Part shown: positions 1 to 8,950 of the stretch, piece by piece
How the letters are laid out: the number at the start of each line of letters is the position of its first letter
Position numbering within the stretch: position 1 is the stretch's first letter
Origin: Actinomycetes bacterium
Lineage (GTDB): Bacteria; Actinomycetota; Coriobacteriia; Anaerosomatales; JAGXFU01
Direction of reading: 5' to 3'
Assembly: GCA_024637115.1 (NCBI GenBank)
Contig: JAGXFU010000011.1
Coordinates: 62,001-126,000 of the forward strand
DNA length: 64,000 nt
The notes under the pieces: model-generated
What the model was told of the DNA's origin: nothing
Seen by the model: only the letters and a program-made list of their open reading frames with translations
The model's database searches: none
Program-made: the position numbers and the translations under genes

Positions 1-588
1 GTCTTGTTCAACCAGCAGGATCGTCATTCCGCTCGCACGCAAGACGTCGAGTGCCGCAAATATCTCTGAAATGACTCGCGGCGCAAGGCCGAGCGAGGGT
101 TCATCGAGCAGCAGCAGACGAGGATTCGACATCAAGGCCCGCCCCACGGCGAGCATCTGCTGTTCCCCGCCCGAGAGCGTGGCCGCACTCTGGGTCCGCC
201 GCTCAGAGAGAACGGGAAAGAGCTCGCACACGCGTGACATCGCAGCTGCCCCCTCCCCTCTGCGGCTGGCGTAGGCTCCCAGTTCGAGATTCTCTTCGAC
301 ACTCATTGCGCCGAACAGCAACCTGCCTTCAGGCACCAGCGCAACGCCGGACCGAACGGCCTTCTCGGGGCTGATGTTCGAGATGTCACGATCCCCGAAG
401 ACGACACGCCCTTCCCACGGGCTGACCATGCCTACAATGCTCTTGAGCAGGGTGGACTTCCCCGCCCCGTTGGCTCCAATGACCGTTACGAGCTCTCCAC
501 GATCAACCCGCAGGCTCACGCCGCGAAGGACCTCAACGTGGCCATAGCCAGCATGCAATTCCTCTACCTGAAGCACCGTGTCAGACAT
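1..588 (-). CDS. livF: Branched-chain amino-acid ABC transporter ATPase LivF (3' end cut)
   Basis: This is one of the two cytoplasmic ATPases that drive high-affinity branched-chain amino-acid import. The visible 196 codons start at ATG 588, which overlaps the end of livG by 8 nt. They show Walker A (GANGAGKS), the signature LSGGEQQMLAVGRAL and Walker B (LLLLDEPSLGL), followed by the switch region ILLVEQD. That leaves roughly the last 40 residues of a typical LivF outside the window. The signature matches LivF rather than LivG, whose signature is degenerate. It is the last visible gene of the livKHMGF run. Substrate choice among Leu/Ile/Val or other amino acids cannot be read from the sequence. 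Confidence 0.93.
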   Translation of the reverse strand, partial: MSDTVLQVEELHAGYGHVEVLRGVSLRVDRGELVTVIGANGAGKSTLLKSIVGMVSPWEGRVVFGDRDISNISPEKAVRSGVALVPEGRLLFGAMSVEENLELGAYASRRGEGAAAMSRVCELFPVLSERRTQSAATLSGGEQQMLAVGRALMSNPRLLLLDEPSLGLAPRVISEIFAALDVLRASGMTILLVEQD

Positions 589-1354
589 CCTCGGGGTCCT
601 CCTCGCCGAGATACGCACGAATGACCTCAGGGTCCTTCTGGATCAGCCGAGGAGGTCCTTCGGCAATCTTGCAGCCGCGGTCGAGAACCACAATCTGATC
701 GGAAACCTCCATAACGAGTCCCATGTCGTGCTCAACGACCACCAACGTCGCCCCATGATCTCGGATGCGATACAGCGCGTGCGCGAGCGCTTCAGTCTCT
801 GAGTTGTTGAGGCCGGCGGCAGGCTCATCGAGAAGCATCAGATGCGGCTGTGTTGCGAGAGCTCGGGCAATCTCGAGTAATCGTCGCAGGCCATGAGGCA
901 TATCAGCCGCAGGTGCGTCCCTCCACTCCTCGAGTCCAACGAGCCGCAGCAGCCGATCGGCATCCTCGGCAGCGAGCCGCTCTTCTTTGACGGTCCATGG
1001 CAAACGAAGCGCAGTCGAGACAAAGCCCGCGCGCGTTTTGGCATGGCATCCGACCATCACGTTCTCCCGCGCACTCATTTCTTCAAACAGTTGCGTGTTC
1101 TGAAACGTGCGAGCGACTCCGGCGCGAACGACTCGATCCGGACGCATTCCCACGAGTTCGCGTCCCGCGAATGTGACGGTTCCCGCGTCGGGACTGTCGA
1201 ATCCGGTCAAGCAGTTGAACAGCGTTGACTTCCCCGCGCCGTTTGGCCCGATGACCGCGCATATCTCGCCTTCCGGAACGTTGAACGAGACATTATCAAC
1301 GGCAGTGAGACCGCCAAAACGTCGGGTAACCTCTCGTACCTCCAGTAGGCTCAC
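581..1354 (-). CDS. livG: Branched-chain amino-acid ABC transporter ATPase LivG
   Basis: Second ATPase of the LIV-I type importer, 257 residues, close to the family norm of about 255. Walker A GPNGAGKS lies at residues 36-43 and Walker B LMLLDEP near residue 172. The ABC signature is the LivG-type degenerate form (MPHGLRRLLEIARAL instead of LSGGQ). The GTG start at 1354 overlaps the livM stop (GTGA), so the two are translationally coupled. It pairs with LivF as a heterodimer beneath the LivH/LivM permease. Nothing is missing from the catalytic motifs. Confidence 0.95.
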   Translation of the reverse strand: MSLLEVREVTRRFGGLTAVDNVSFNVPEGEICAVIGPNGAGKSTLFNCLTGFDSPDAGTVTFAGRELVGMRPDRVVRAGVARTFQNTQLFEEMSARENVMVGCHAKTRAGFVSTALRLPWTVKEERLAAEDADRLLRLVGLEEWRDAPAADMPHGLRRLLEIARALATQPHLMLLDEPAAGLNNSETEALAHALYRIRDHGATLVVVEHDMGLVMEVSDQIVVLDRGCKIAEGPPRLIQKDPEVIRAYLGEEDPEDV

Positions 1355-2418
1355 GCCTCATCACCTCGCTGCCCCGTCCCCGAATCGGATCCGCTCGGTT
1401 CAACTACGCCACGACGGAGCAACCCGAGAACTCTTCGTCCGGCACCGGCGATTCCTTCAGGAAGGAACAAGACAACAAGAATGATCACGAGCGCATAGAT
1501 GTCGACTTCCCAGTCCTGCACCACCGCGAGGATATCTCGGGAGAGACCCGGAAGGACGATGTCAGGAAAGGAGACGAGTGTCAGCAGGATCGCTGCAGCA
1601 GCCGGTCCGGCCAGCGATCGAGTCCCGCCAAGCACCGCCATCGCAACGAGCACTACCGAGAAGTGGAACGTGAACGTCGAGGGCGAAACGAATCCAACGG
1701 TCGCTGCGTAAAGTGACCCCGCAACTCCTGCAAACACTGCGGAGATCACGAATACGCGCACCTTCAACCCCACGAGATCCACACCCGATGCCATCGCACC
1801 GAGTTCTGAACCGTGCAAAGCTCGCATTGAACGTCCAGGTCGTCCTGAGACGATGTTGTAGGAGATCATGATCGCAAGTGCCGCAACGCCCCAGACGAGC
1901 CAGTAGATGCTCTGTGGTGTTGCAAACACAAACGACCCAAGAGAGGGCAGCGGTATTCCGGAGAAGCCGTCGGGGCCACCGGTGATGGAGCTCGCTTCAA
2001 CGAAAACGATTCGCATGATCTCGCCAAAGCCAAGTGTCGCCATCGCAAGATAGTGTCCTCGCAACCGCAAACTGGGCACAGCGAGGGCAAGCCCGCCCAG
2101 CGCGGTCACCGCGATCGCAGCGGCGAGGCCAACGAACCATGGCATGCCGAGAGTCGCGGTGACATACGCCGAAGCATATGCACCGAGCCCATAGAACGCC
2201 GCATGCCCCAAAGAGACCTGTCCCGCATAACCAAAGAGCAAGGCGAGTCCCGTCACAATGAGCACGTTGATCCCGACGAACGTGAGTACCTTGAGCACGT
2301 AGCGCGCGTCAGTACCAGTCACAAACAGTGGGAGCACCGCGACCACGAGTAACAGTACAGCGACGATGGCTGCGCGCACCGTGAGAAATCGACTGATGTT
2401 GAGACTTCTGCCCGACAT
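1351..2418 (-). CDS. livM: Branched-chain amino-acid ABC transporter permease LivM
   Basis: Integral membrane permease of the LIV importer, 355 residues with about ten hydrophobic segments. The conserved LivM stretch around GLALLFGYAGQVSLGHAAF is near residues 57-75, and the LRLRGHYLAMATLGFGEI loop that contacts the ATPases is near residues 117-135. The ATG start at 2418 sits one base after the livH stop. The C-terminal tail is short, polar and Gly/Asp-rich. With LivH it forms the heterodimeric pore. Confidence 0.94.
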   Translation of the reverse strand: MSGRSLNISRFLTVRAAIVAVLLLVVAVLPLFVTGTDARYVLKVLTFVGINVLIVTGLALLFGYAGQVSLGHAAFYGLGAYASAYVTATLGMPWFVGLAAAIAVTALGGLALAVPSLRLRGHYLAMATLGFGEIMRIVFVEASSITGGPDGFSGIPLPSLGSFVFATPQSIYWLVWGVAALAIMISYNIVSGRPGRSMRALHGSELGAMASGVDLVGLKVRVFVISAVFAGVAGSLYAATVGFVSPSTFTFHFSVVLVAMAVLGGTRSLAGPAAAAILLTLVSFPDIVLPGLSRDILAVVQDWEVDIYALVIILVVLFLPEGIAGAGRRVLGLLRRGVVEPSGSDSGTGQRGDEA

Positions 2419-2419
2419 C

Positions 2420-3298
2420 TCAGACCTTCTGCCTCGAGGAACCGCCGAACAGTCCCTGAGGTCGCACGAACAACACGAGCAAGAGAATGATCAGGGAGAT
2501 CGCGTCCTTGTACGTCGACGAGATGAACGCGACGGACATGCTCTCAAGCAGGCCCAGGGTAAGTCCACCGAGGACAGCAGCAAATGGGTTGCCCAGTCCA
2601 CCAAGAATCGCTGCGGCAAAGCCCTTCACTCCAAATGACGGACCCACGTTGAATGCAGTCTGCGTGAGTGGAGTCGTGGCAAGCCCGGCAAGCCCTCCCA
2701 AGATGGCTGCAAGCCCAAAAGATAGTGTGACCATCATCCGTGGCTCGATTCCCACAAGCCGCGCGGCATTGCGATCTATTGCGCACGCGCGCATAGCTTT
2801 GCCAAGCCGTGTGTAGGAATACATGAATGTGAGCAGCACGACTGCAACTGCCGCGATTCCGAATATCCAAAGGGATTGACGTTCAAGTGAGGCGCCGAAA
2901 ATGTTCACGGAGCCCTCACTGAAGCGAGGTAGCGCCTTCTCGGTCGGGCCAAAGAGGTGACGCGCGAGCGAGGAAAGCAGCATCGAACCGCCCACGGTAA
3001 TGATGATCAGTGCGAGAGGATCGCCATCCTTTCGCGGCCTGATCGCCAGCAACTCAAAGATCACCCCCACCAACCCGGTGAGGAGCACACCGAGAAGCCC
3101 CGCAAGCGGAAGCGGTAATCCAAGGGTCGAATATGCCCAGACGGACAGCATTCCTCCAAGCATCACGAACTCACCCTGGGCGAAATTCAGTACCCCTGTG
3201 GAGGCATACACGATTGTGAAGCCCAGCGCTACGAGCGCATAGATCGAGCCGTTCTTGAGACCGGCCAATGCAAACTGCAGCAGTTCAGGGGTGTCCAC
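2420..3298 (-). CDS. livH: Branched-chain amino-acid ABC transporter permease LivH
   Basis: Partner permease to LivM, with the family landmarks LKNGSIYALVALGFTIVY near the N-terminus, NFAQGEFVMLGG, and a C-terminal LFVRPQGLFGG. I chose GTG at 3298 because a GGGGAGG lies 12 nt upstream and the product then begins directly before the first conserved block. An in-frame GTG at 3349 and ATG at 3343 would add 15-17 residues but have no visible ribosome binding site. Product about 292 residues, usual for LivH. It follows livK at a distance of about 190 nt, in which I see no clear terminator. Confidence 0.92.
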   Translation of the reverse strand: MDTPELLQFALAGLKNGSIYALVALGFTIVYASTGVLNFAQGEFVMLGGMLSVWAYSTLGLPLPLAGLLGVLLTGLVGVIFELLAIRPRKDGDPLALIIITVGGSMLLSSLARHLFGPTEKALPRFSEGSVNIFGASLERQSLWIFGIAAVAVVLLTFMYSYTRLGKAMRACAIDRNAARLVGIEPRMMVTLSFGLAAILGGLAGLATTPLTQTAFNVGPSFGVKGFAAAILGGLGNPFAAVLGGLTLGLLESMSVAFISSTYKDAISLIILLLVLFVRPQGLFGGSSRQKV

Positions 3299-3491
3299 CG
3301 TCTTACCGTGCCTCCCCTGGAAGAGTCCCGTCGAACTGATCATAGACACTCAGTGACAGAGCGTCAGATGCCGAGGAGTCGCCCGAGGCGCACGCTATCG
3401 ATACAGACTCTGCCGTCGTAGCAGACGTGCGTCGCAGTACCAGATGCGTCACTCGAGCGACCCCTTTCGTCATCTCAGCGAAAAGCAGATG

Positions 3492-4691
3492 CTATTCGGC
3501 CAAGACCCAGGTACCGTCCTTGACCTCGTACATGACGAGATCGTCAGCGGTCATACCGTTATGGTCATCGGCGCCATATGTGAACGTTCCACCGATGCCA
3601 ACGAATCCTGTGGTCGCCTCGATCGCATCGCGAAGCTCGGCCGCCGTGAAGTCCTCATCCAACGTGCTCATCGCGTTCACAGTGATGTGCAGCGCGTCGT
3701 ATGCATGACCCGCAAACGTGTCCGGGGCCTTGCCGTATTCAGCTGAGTAGCGATCGATGAAGTCCAATGCGACCTGATAGGCCTCAGTGGTGTCTCCATA
3801 CGCCTCAGGAATGAGGATCTTGCCCGCTGCGAAGCGGAAGCCCTCGGCGGCTGCGCCTGCACCCTCGATGAACTCGACGCGAGCGTTGCCGTGACTCCCG
3901 TAGAGCGGAATCGTCATCCCGAGATCCTTCATGTTGGTGGCAATGATCGATGCCTCTTTGCCAGCCGTCCACATGACGACTGCCTCGGCACCTGCGCCCT
4001 GAATCTTTGTGAGCTGGGCGCTCATGTCCGTGTCTCCCGCATTGAAGGCCTCGGTCGCAACGGCTTCGAGTCCCGCGTCTGCAAGATTCGCCTCGAGCAC
4101 CGCAAGACCGTCAGCACCGAATCCACCGCTATCGGCAATGATTCCGATCTTGGAGATACCCTGCTCGGCGATGTAGTCGAGCGTGTACGGTACCACCAGG
4201 CTATTCGACCACGGTGTCTGGAACACCAGCGGATCGAAGTCTCCGGTGATGACCGTACCTCCCGCAGGAGAAATCTGCGGAATACCCGCACGATTGATCT
4301 CTCCGCGCATCGCCATGGTGCCACCCGTCCCGGTCGCACCGATGATCGCAAGGACCCCTTCCTTGTCAATCAGACGAGATGTCGCGGCGACGGCGGTATC
4401 AGCGTCCGTGGCGTCATCTTCGTAGATGATCTCAATGGGATGGCCGTTTACTCCGCCGTCCTCATTGATTCGAGCGACTTCCATTTCGAGCGCGTTCTTC
4501 TCTGGCTCACCCAGACCCGCGTACGTGCCGGTCATCGACAGTACCGCCCCGATGCGGTAGGGCTCCTTCGCCTCATCGGTCCCGTTGTCTGTGCTCTCCC
4601 CGCCGTCAGTTGATGAACAACCCGCGAGCGGAACAACCGCCAACGCGATGACGAGGGTCAGTGCGAGCAGTGTTCTACGTGCTGCTCTCAT
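3492..4691 (-). CDS. livK: Branched-chain amino-acid binding lipoprotein LivK/LivJ-like
   Basis: Extracellular substrate-binding subunit (periplasmic-binding-protein type 1 fold, Leu/Ile/Val family) of the adjacent ABC importer, 399 residues. The N-terminus is a lipoprotein signal: basic MRAARR, a hydrophobic run, then the lipobox LAGC with the acylated Cys near residue 25. A polar Ser/Asp/Glu-rich linker follows, then the family start YRIGAVLSMTGTYAGLGEP. AGGGAG precedes ATG 4691. It is the first gene of the liv run and lies 57 nt downstream of the ACT-domain gene, so the ior genes and the transporter may be co-transcribed. Ligand specificity is inferred only from the family. Confidence 0.93.
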   Translation of the reverse strand: MRAARRTLLALTLVIALAVVPLAGCSSTDGGESTDNGTDEAKEPYRIGAVLSMTGTYAGLGEPEKNALEMEVARINEDGGVNGHPIEIIYEDDATDADTAVAATSRLIDKEGVLAIIGATGTGGTMAMRGEINRAGIPQISPAGGTVITGDFDPLVFQTPWSNSLVVPYTLDYIAEQGISKIGIIADSGGFGADGLAVLEANLADAGLEAVATEAFNAGDTDMSAQLTKIQGAGAEAVVMWTAGKEASIIATNMKDLGMTIPLYGSHGNARVEFIEGAGAAAEGFRFAAGKILIPEAYGDTTEAYQVALDFIDRYSAEYGKAPDTFAGHAYDALHITVNAMSTLDEDFTAAELRDAIEATTGFVGIGGTFTYGADDHNGMTADDLVMYEVKDGTWVLAE

Positions 4692-4748
4692 GACTCCCTA
4701 CCTCCCCTACTCCCGGCCCGAAGGCCATGACAAACTATGAGATCCGGA

Positions 4749-5168
4749 CTACTCCAGTCCGGCTATCTCCTCATGCGAGACCAGTTGTACCGGCTGGTCG
4801 TCGAGCAACTGCAATGCGCGATTCGCATCGCCCACGTTGATGACCACGTAGGTCGATATCAATGAGTAGACGTATTCGATGTTGACGCCTGCATCCGAGA
4901 CAACCTTGAGGACCTTCGCAAGTGAACCGGGCGAGTCCTCGAGTTTGATGCAGATGACTTCTGAGTCCTTGACGGTGAAGCCCTGCTCCTTGAGCGCGGC
5001 TCGACCTTCTTCGGGTCGGTCAACAACGAGCCTGAGTATCCCGTATTCGGCCGTGTCGGATACCGAGAAGCCCCTGATATTCACGCCGGCTGCCCCCAGC
5101 GTATCGGTGACCTCACTCACCCGACCGGTCTTGTTCTCGATGAATACTGACAACTGGTGCACCTTCAT
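4749..5168 (-). CDS. Tandem ACT-domain protein
   Basis: Small protein of two ACT domains in tandem (roughly residues 1-68 and 69-139). ACT domains bind amino acids and usually regulate a partner enzyme. No catalytic domain is attached. ATG 5168 is preferred: it overlaps the iorB stop as ATGA and has GGGGGAG 8 nt upstream; a GTG three codons earlier (5177) is possible. The position between indolepyruvate oxidoreductase and an amino-acid importer fits an amino-acid sensor for this pathway, which is inference. A second protein of the same architecture is encoded at 22241-22678 beside a phenylacetate-CoA ligase. Confidence 0.85.
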   Translation of the reverse strand: MKVHQLSVFIENKTGRVSEVTDTLGAAGVNIRGFSVSDTAEYGILRLVVDRPEEGRAALKEQGFTVKDSEVICIKLEDSPGSLAKVLKVVSDAGVNIEYVYSLISTYVVINVGDANRALQLLDDQPVQLVSHEEIAGLE

Positions 5169-5755
5169 GCCATGCACTCCCCCTCAACGCACGCCCGACG
5201 TCCCAACTCAAACGCACGGAGATTCACGTCGATCGTCTTTGACGGAACGCGAGCTCCGATCGTTTCCTGCCACAATTCTTCCGAGAACTCGAGTCCCACC
5301 GATAGCGCCCCGAGGAGTACTACATTCGCGGATTTCGGACTCCCCGCCTCGCAGGCGAGTGCCTCCGCATCGAGGAAGATCGCGCCCTCCTCGGCAAGCC
5401 GAGCTTCTAGGTCATCAGGTGTCTTTGCGGCACCTATGAGAACCGGAAGCGGTTCGATGGTCCGTGTGTTAACGAGTAGCCTGCCTCCAGGCTTGACCCA
5501 TTGGACGCGACGAGCCGCTTCTATGAGCTCGAAACACACGAGATGATCCGCCGCACCCGGATCGGTGATCGGCGAGAACACCTCGTCTCCATAGCGAACG
5601 ACCGTGTCCACGGATCCGCCGCGCTGCGCCATACCATGGACTTCAGAGAGTTTGACGTCGAACCCGGATGCGGTTGCCACTTTTGCAAGCACATCGGCCG
5701 CAAGGATCGTGCCTTGTCCTCCCACGCCGGCAAGCATGACCGTTACGGGCTTCAT
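5165..5755 (-). CDS. iorB: Indolepyruvate:ferredoxin oxidoreductase beta subunit
   Basis: Gamma-domain-type small subunit of indolepyruvate:ferredoxin oxidoreductase, 196 residues. It opens with the family motif VMLAGVGGQGTILAADVL and contains SEVHGMAQRGGSV, both characteristic of IorB and 2-oxoacid oxidoreductase gamma domains. With IorA it converts aryl pyruvates from transaminated aromatic amino acids to aryl-acetyl-CoA, reducing ferredoxin. It directly abuts iorA (stop 5756, start 5755). IorA of this type uses this single partner. Confidence 0.95.
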   Translation of the reverse strand: MKPVTVMLAGVGGQGTILAADVLAKVATASGFDVKLSEVHGMAQRGGSVDTVVRYGDEVFSPITDPGAADHLVCFELIEAARRVQWVKPGGRLLVNTRTIEPLPVLIGAAKTPDDLEARLAEEGAIFLDAEALACEAGSPKSANVVLLGALSVGLEFSEELWQETIGARVPSKTIDVNLRAFELGRRACVEGECMA

Positions 5756-7507
5756 CTAGACGCTCCCCCCGATGTCGCACGCCGATCCGGAGGACTCGAT
5801 CGCGTCGAACTTGCAGACGCGCACGCACTGTGCGCATCCCACACATACCGTGATATCGATTTCGGCATGCCCGTCGTCATCGGTGCTAATCGCGGGACAA
5901 CCCAATTTGATACATGCCCCGCACGCCGTACACATCTCGCGGTTCACCGCGTAGGGATCTTCCTTCTCAGGAACGATCAAGGCGCACGGTGCCCTACTCA
6001 CGATCACCGAGAGACCCTCTCGCTTGACCTCTTCGCGCAACACGATGCGAGTGGCGTCGATGTCGTGCGGGTCAACAGTACGAACCGACTCGATTCCAAG
6101 AGCTGAACACAGCTTCTCGATGTCGATCTCCTGGCTGTGCTCGCCCATCAAGGTTCGGCCCATGAGGGGATTACCCTGATGCCCGGTCATCGCAGTGATG
6201 CGGTTGTCGAGGATGATCACAACGCCCGAGCCACCATTGTAGGCAACGTTCACCAAACCGGTGATACCACTGTGCGCGAAGGTAGAATCACCGATCACAG
6301 AAACAATAGGGCGGCCCTCAATCCCGCCGACAACATTGGCACCGTGCATCATTCCAATGCTCGCACCCATACAGAGACATGAATCCATCTGCGAGAGCGG
6401 CGGCAGCGCGCCGAGGGTGTAGCATCCAATGTCGCCGGTCACCACCGCATTCACGGAACGCAGGGCATAATACAGACCCCTATGCGGACACCCGGGGCAC
6501 ATCAGCGGCGGTCGCGCGGGTAATCCTGGAATCGAGCCTCTCAGCGTATCGCCTTCTGAACCAAAAGCGCGGGCCACGATTCCGGGAGACAACTCACCAG
6601 ACGCAGGTAATGGAACATCATCGAACTCGACACCCAGAGCGGCAATGTGCGTCCGGAGATATCGATCCGCCTCTTCAACAACGGCAACGCGATCCACACG
6701 TGCGGCGAAATCTCGGATTGCTTGCTCCGGTACCGGAAAAGACATTCCCACCTTGAGAATCGATGCATCGGGAAGTGCCTCGCGAACGTACTGGTACGCG
6801 ATTCCCGAGGTGATCACCCCAAGGGAGGTGTCACGATACTCGACGCGGTCAGGCGCATGCTCTTGAGCCCACGTCTTGAGCTCGGCGACTCTACGATCCA
6901 GGTCAAGCCTACGAACACGTGCATTCGACGGCATCATCACCCATTTGGGCGCGTCGGTCTCGAACGGGATTCGCTCTCTCTCCGCCCGCTCACCAGCACT
7001 GACGAGACTCTTGGAATGCGAGATCCGCGTCGTTGATCGAACGATCACGGGAATGTCGAACTGTTCTGAGATATCAAAAGCGAGCTTGGTGAACTCGAGT
7101 GCCTCGGCACTGTCGGACGGTTCGAGGATCGGCACTCGGGCAAACGGTCCCCAATTGCGGGAATCCTGCTCATTCTGCGAAGAATGCATCCCAGGGTCGT
7201 CCGCAACAAGGAGAACGAGCCCCCCTCGAACGCCGATGTACGCTTGAGTGAACAGCGGGTCGGCCGCAACATTGACCCCAACGTGCTTCATCGCCACAAG
7301 CACCCGCGCGCCAGCCATGCTGGCACCCGACGCAACCTCAAGAGCGACCTTCTCATTCGGAGCCCATTCGGCCCGGACATCCGGCATGCCAGCGAAGTTC
7401 TGAAGGGTTTCAGTCGAGGGAGTTCCAGGATATCCCACGCCCAGAACGGCGCCGGCTTCCCAGGCGCCGCGGGCTACAGCTTCGTTGCCTGACAGAAGCT
7501 TGGTCAC
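5756..7507 (-). CDS. iorA: Indolepyruvate:ferredoxin oxidoreductase alpha subunit
   Basis: Large catalytic subunit, 583 residues. The N-terminal pyrimidine domain begins LLSGNEAVARGAWEAGA. The TPP-binding domain carries GDIGCYTLGALPPL and GDSTFAHSGITGLVNVAYN near residues 360-440. The C-terminus holds two [4Fe-4S] motifs: CTACGACIKLGCP and, after about 15 residues, CVGCAQCVRVCKF. This is the full IorA architecture. Start is GTG 7507 with GGGG a few bases upstream. It is the first gene of the run iorA-iorB-ACT-liv. The reaction is CoA-dependent oxidative decarboxylation of indolepyruvate, phenylpyruvate or hydroxyphenylpyruvate, typical of anaerobic amino-acid fermenters. Confidence 0.95.
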   Translation of the reverse strand: MTKLLSGNEAVARGAWEAGAVLGVGYPGTPSTETLQNFAGMPDVRAEWAPNEKVALEVASGASMAGARVLVAMKHVGVNVAADPLFTQAYIGVRGGLVLLVADDPGMHSSQNEQDSRNWGPFARVPILEPSDSAEALEFTKLAFDISEQFDIPVIVRSTTRISHSKSLVSAGERAERERIPFETDAPKWVMMPSNARVRRLDLDRRVAELKTWAQEHAPDRVEYRDTSLGVITSGIAYQYVREALPDASILKVGMSFPVPEQAIRDFAARVDRVAVVEEADRYLRTHIAALGVEFDDVPLPASGELSPGIVARAFGSEGDTLRGSIPGLPARPPLMCPGCPHRGLYYALRSVNAVVTGDIGCYTLGALPPLSQMDSCLCMGASIGMMHGANVVGGIEGRPIVSVIGDSTFAHSGITGLVNVAYNGGSGVVIILDNRITAMTGHQGNPLMGRTLMGEHSQEIDIEKLCSALGIESVRTVDPHDIDATRIVLREEVKREGLSVIVSRAPCALIVPEKEDPYAVNREMCTACGACIKLGCPAISTDDDGHAEIDITVCVGCAQCVRVCKFDAIESSGSACDIGGSV

Positions 7508-7684
7508 ACGTCCCCTTCCCCATTCGGTACGTCACGAATTGGACGAATGATACCACAGAGAAACCGCTGAAAGGGCGTGTAACGCTGCTTGCGGCACCCA
7601 TCTGAGTGTGTGTGGCGCAAGGTCCATGCACTACGCAATCCGCTGCCGAGTCTACAGCACGATAGAGCCGTCAGCATCCTGCGG

Positions 7685-8818
7685 TTAGTGGCGGGACGCT
7701 CCAACATAGTCTCCACTACTCGCGATACGATCGCTGAGTGAATCGACGCGTACCGAAGCGCCGGTATATGGGGCGTGCAGATAGTTGCCATCCCCTGCAT
7801 AGATCCCCACATGATGAACCTGATTCGAGTCCCCCCCATAGCCAAAGAAGACCAAATCGCCAACGGAGAGAAGATCGACACGGTCAGCAGGGATATGCGA
7901 GCCAGACTTGAACTGTTCACGGCTCGTGCGGGGAATCGAGACGCCTATCTGCTTGTAGACGTATTGGGTCAGTCCCGAGCAGTCGAATCCGGCCGGCGTC
8001 GAACCGCCCCATACATAGGGAACTCCCACGTATTGAAGCGCCGCATCGAGCGCTTCGGGGCGTCCGGAACCCAGAGATCCCGGATCAACAGGAGTGATCG
8101 GGCCGCTTGACGCCTGCTCTGCGGCTCTACGGGCAGCTTCCTCGGCAGCAAGTCTGGCGCGTTCTTCGGCGAGTTGGCGTTGGTGTTCCTCCTCGGCGCG
8201 CACCAACTGGGCGACCTCGGTATTCAGTGCATCAACGTACGACTTCTGGCGTGAAACCGCTGCCTCGACTTCCGCCTGTTTGATCTTGGCTTCTGCGCGC
8301 AGTGTGGCTTGCTCCTCTTCACGGCGCTCAAGAGTCTTTCTGGCCTGCTCTACACGCTCACGCGCATCCTTTACAGACTGGAGGATCTCCGCATCGTTTC
8401 GCCCGATGCGTCCCAACCAGTCCATTCGAGTTATGAAGTCTTGGAATGAAGTCGTGCCGAGCAGAACTTCTAAGAGATCCACAGGACCACTTCGATACAT
8501 TTGTGCCGCGCGGTCCTGGAGACGACTCGTCTTTTGAGTCAGCTCCTGATCGGCCAATGTGAGCTCAGCGCGAATCTTCTCAACACTGTCGCGCGTCTCT
8601 TGAAGCGCCGCCGTGATTGCATAGTACTCCTCCGTGCGCAGCTCGAGTTGCGCAGCAAGCTCCAGGAATTCGACCTGCGCCGCTGCGGCTTCGTTCTTCT
8701 TCTGCTCGATTTCAGGTGTTGAGGGCGCGGCAAAAGCGCTGAATACCGGCGAGAGCGTGAGAGCGCCAGACAGCGCGATGACGAACAGGTGATTGGCAGT
8801 ATGGCGATTGAGCCGCAT
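7685..8818 (-). CDS. Secreted NlpC/P60 peptidoglycan endopeptidase with N-terminal coiled coil
   Basis: Predicted exported cell-wall hydrolase of about 377 residues. Order: signal peptide ending near AFAAPS, a long Glu/Gln/Ala-rich coiled coil (about residues 30-230, PcsB/RipA-like), a short linker, and a C-terminal NlpC/P60 domain. The nucleophile Cys is in PAGFDCSGLTQYVY and the catalytic His in VHHVGIYAGDG. ATG 8818 is chosen because GGAGG precedes it by 4 nt and it places the signal peptide at the N-terminus. An upstream TTG at 8872, also with a purine-rich site, would add 18 residues before the signal. It is divergent from the coiled-coil RlpA-like gene at 8951. Such enzymes cut stem peptides during cell separation. 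Confidence 0.9.
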   Translation of the reverse strand: MRLNRHTANHLFVIALSGALTLSPVFSAFAAPSTPEIEQKKNEAAAAQVEFLELAAQLELRTEEYYAITAALQETRDSVEKIRAELTLADQELTQKTSRLQDRAAQMYRSGPVDLLEVLLGTTSFQDFITRMDWLGRIGRNDAEILQSVKDARERVEQARKTLERREEEQATLRAEAKIKQAEVEAAVSRQKSYVDALNTEVAQLVRAEEEHQRQLAEERARLAAEEAARRAAEQASSGPITPVDPGSLGSGRPEALDAALQYVGVPYVWGGSTPAGFDCSGLTQYVYKQIGVSIPRTSREQFKSGSHIPADRVDLLSVGDLVFFGYGGDSNQVHHVGIYAGDGNYLHAPYTGASVRVDSLSDRIASSGDYVGASRH

Positions 8819-8950
8819 GCCACCTCCGACTACGTTGTGTTCTACGGGCGAGGTCGCTGCTTCAAGGGTCAATACTCACCTTTAATGATATCATACGAAC
8901 CAGGTATTTTCCCAGGTGGGGCTATGCGCCGCCGTGCCGGAGACAGGTAG

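Noticed and set aside
3891-4613. 240-codon plus-strand frame opposite livK
   Set aside because: Antisense to a well-conserved gene, without a domain or ribosome binding site; a shadow of codon bias.
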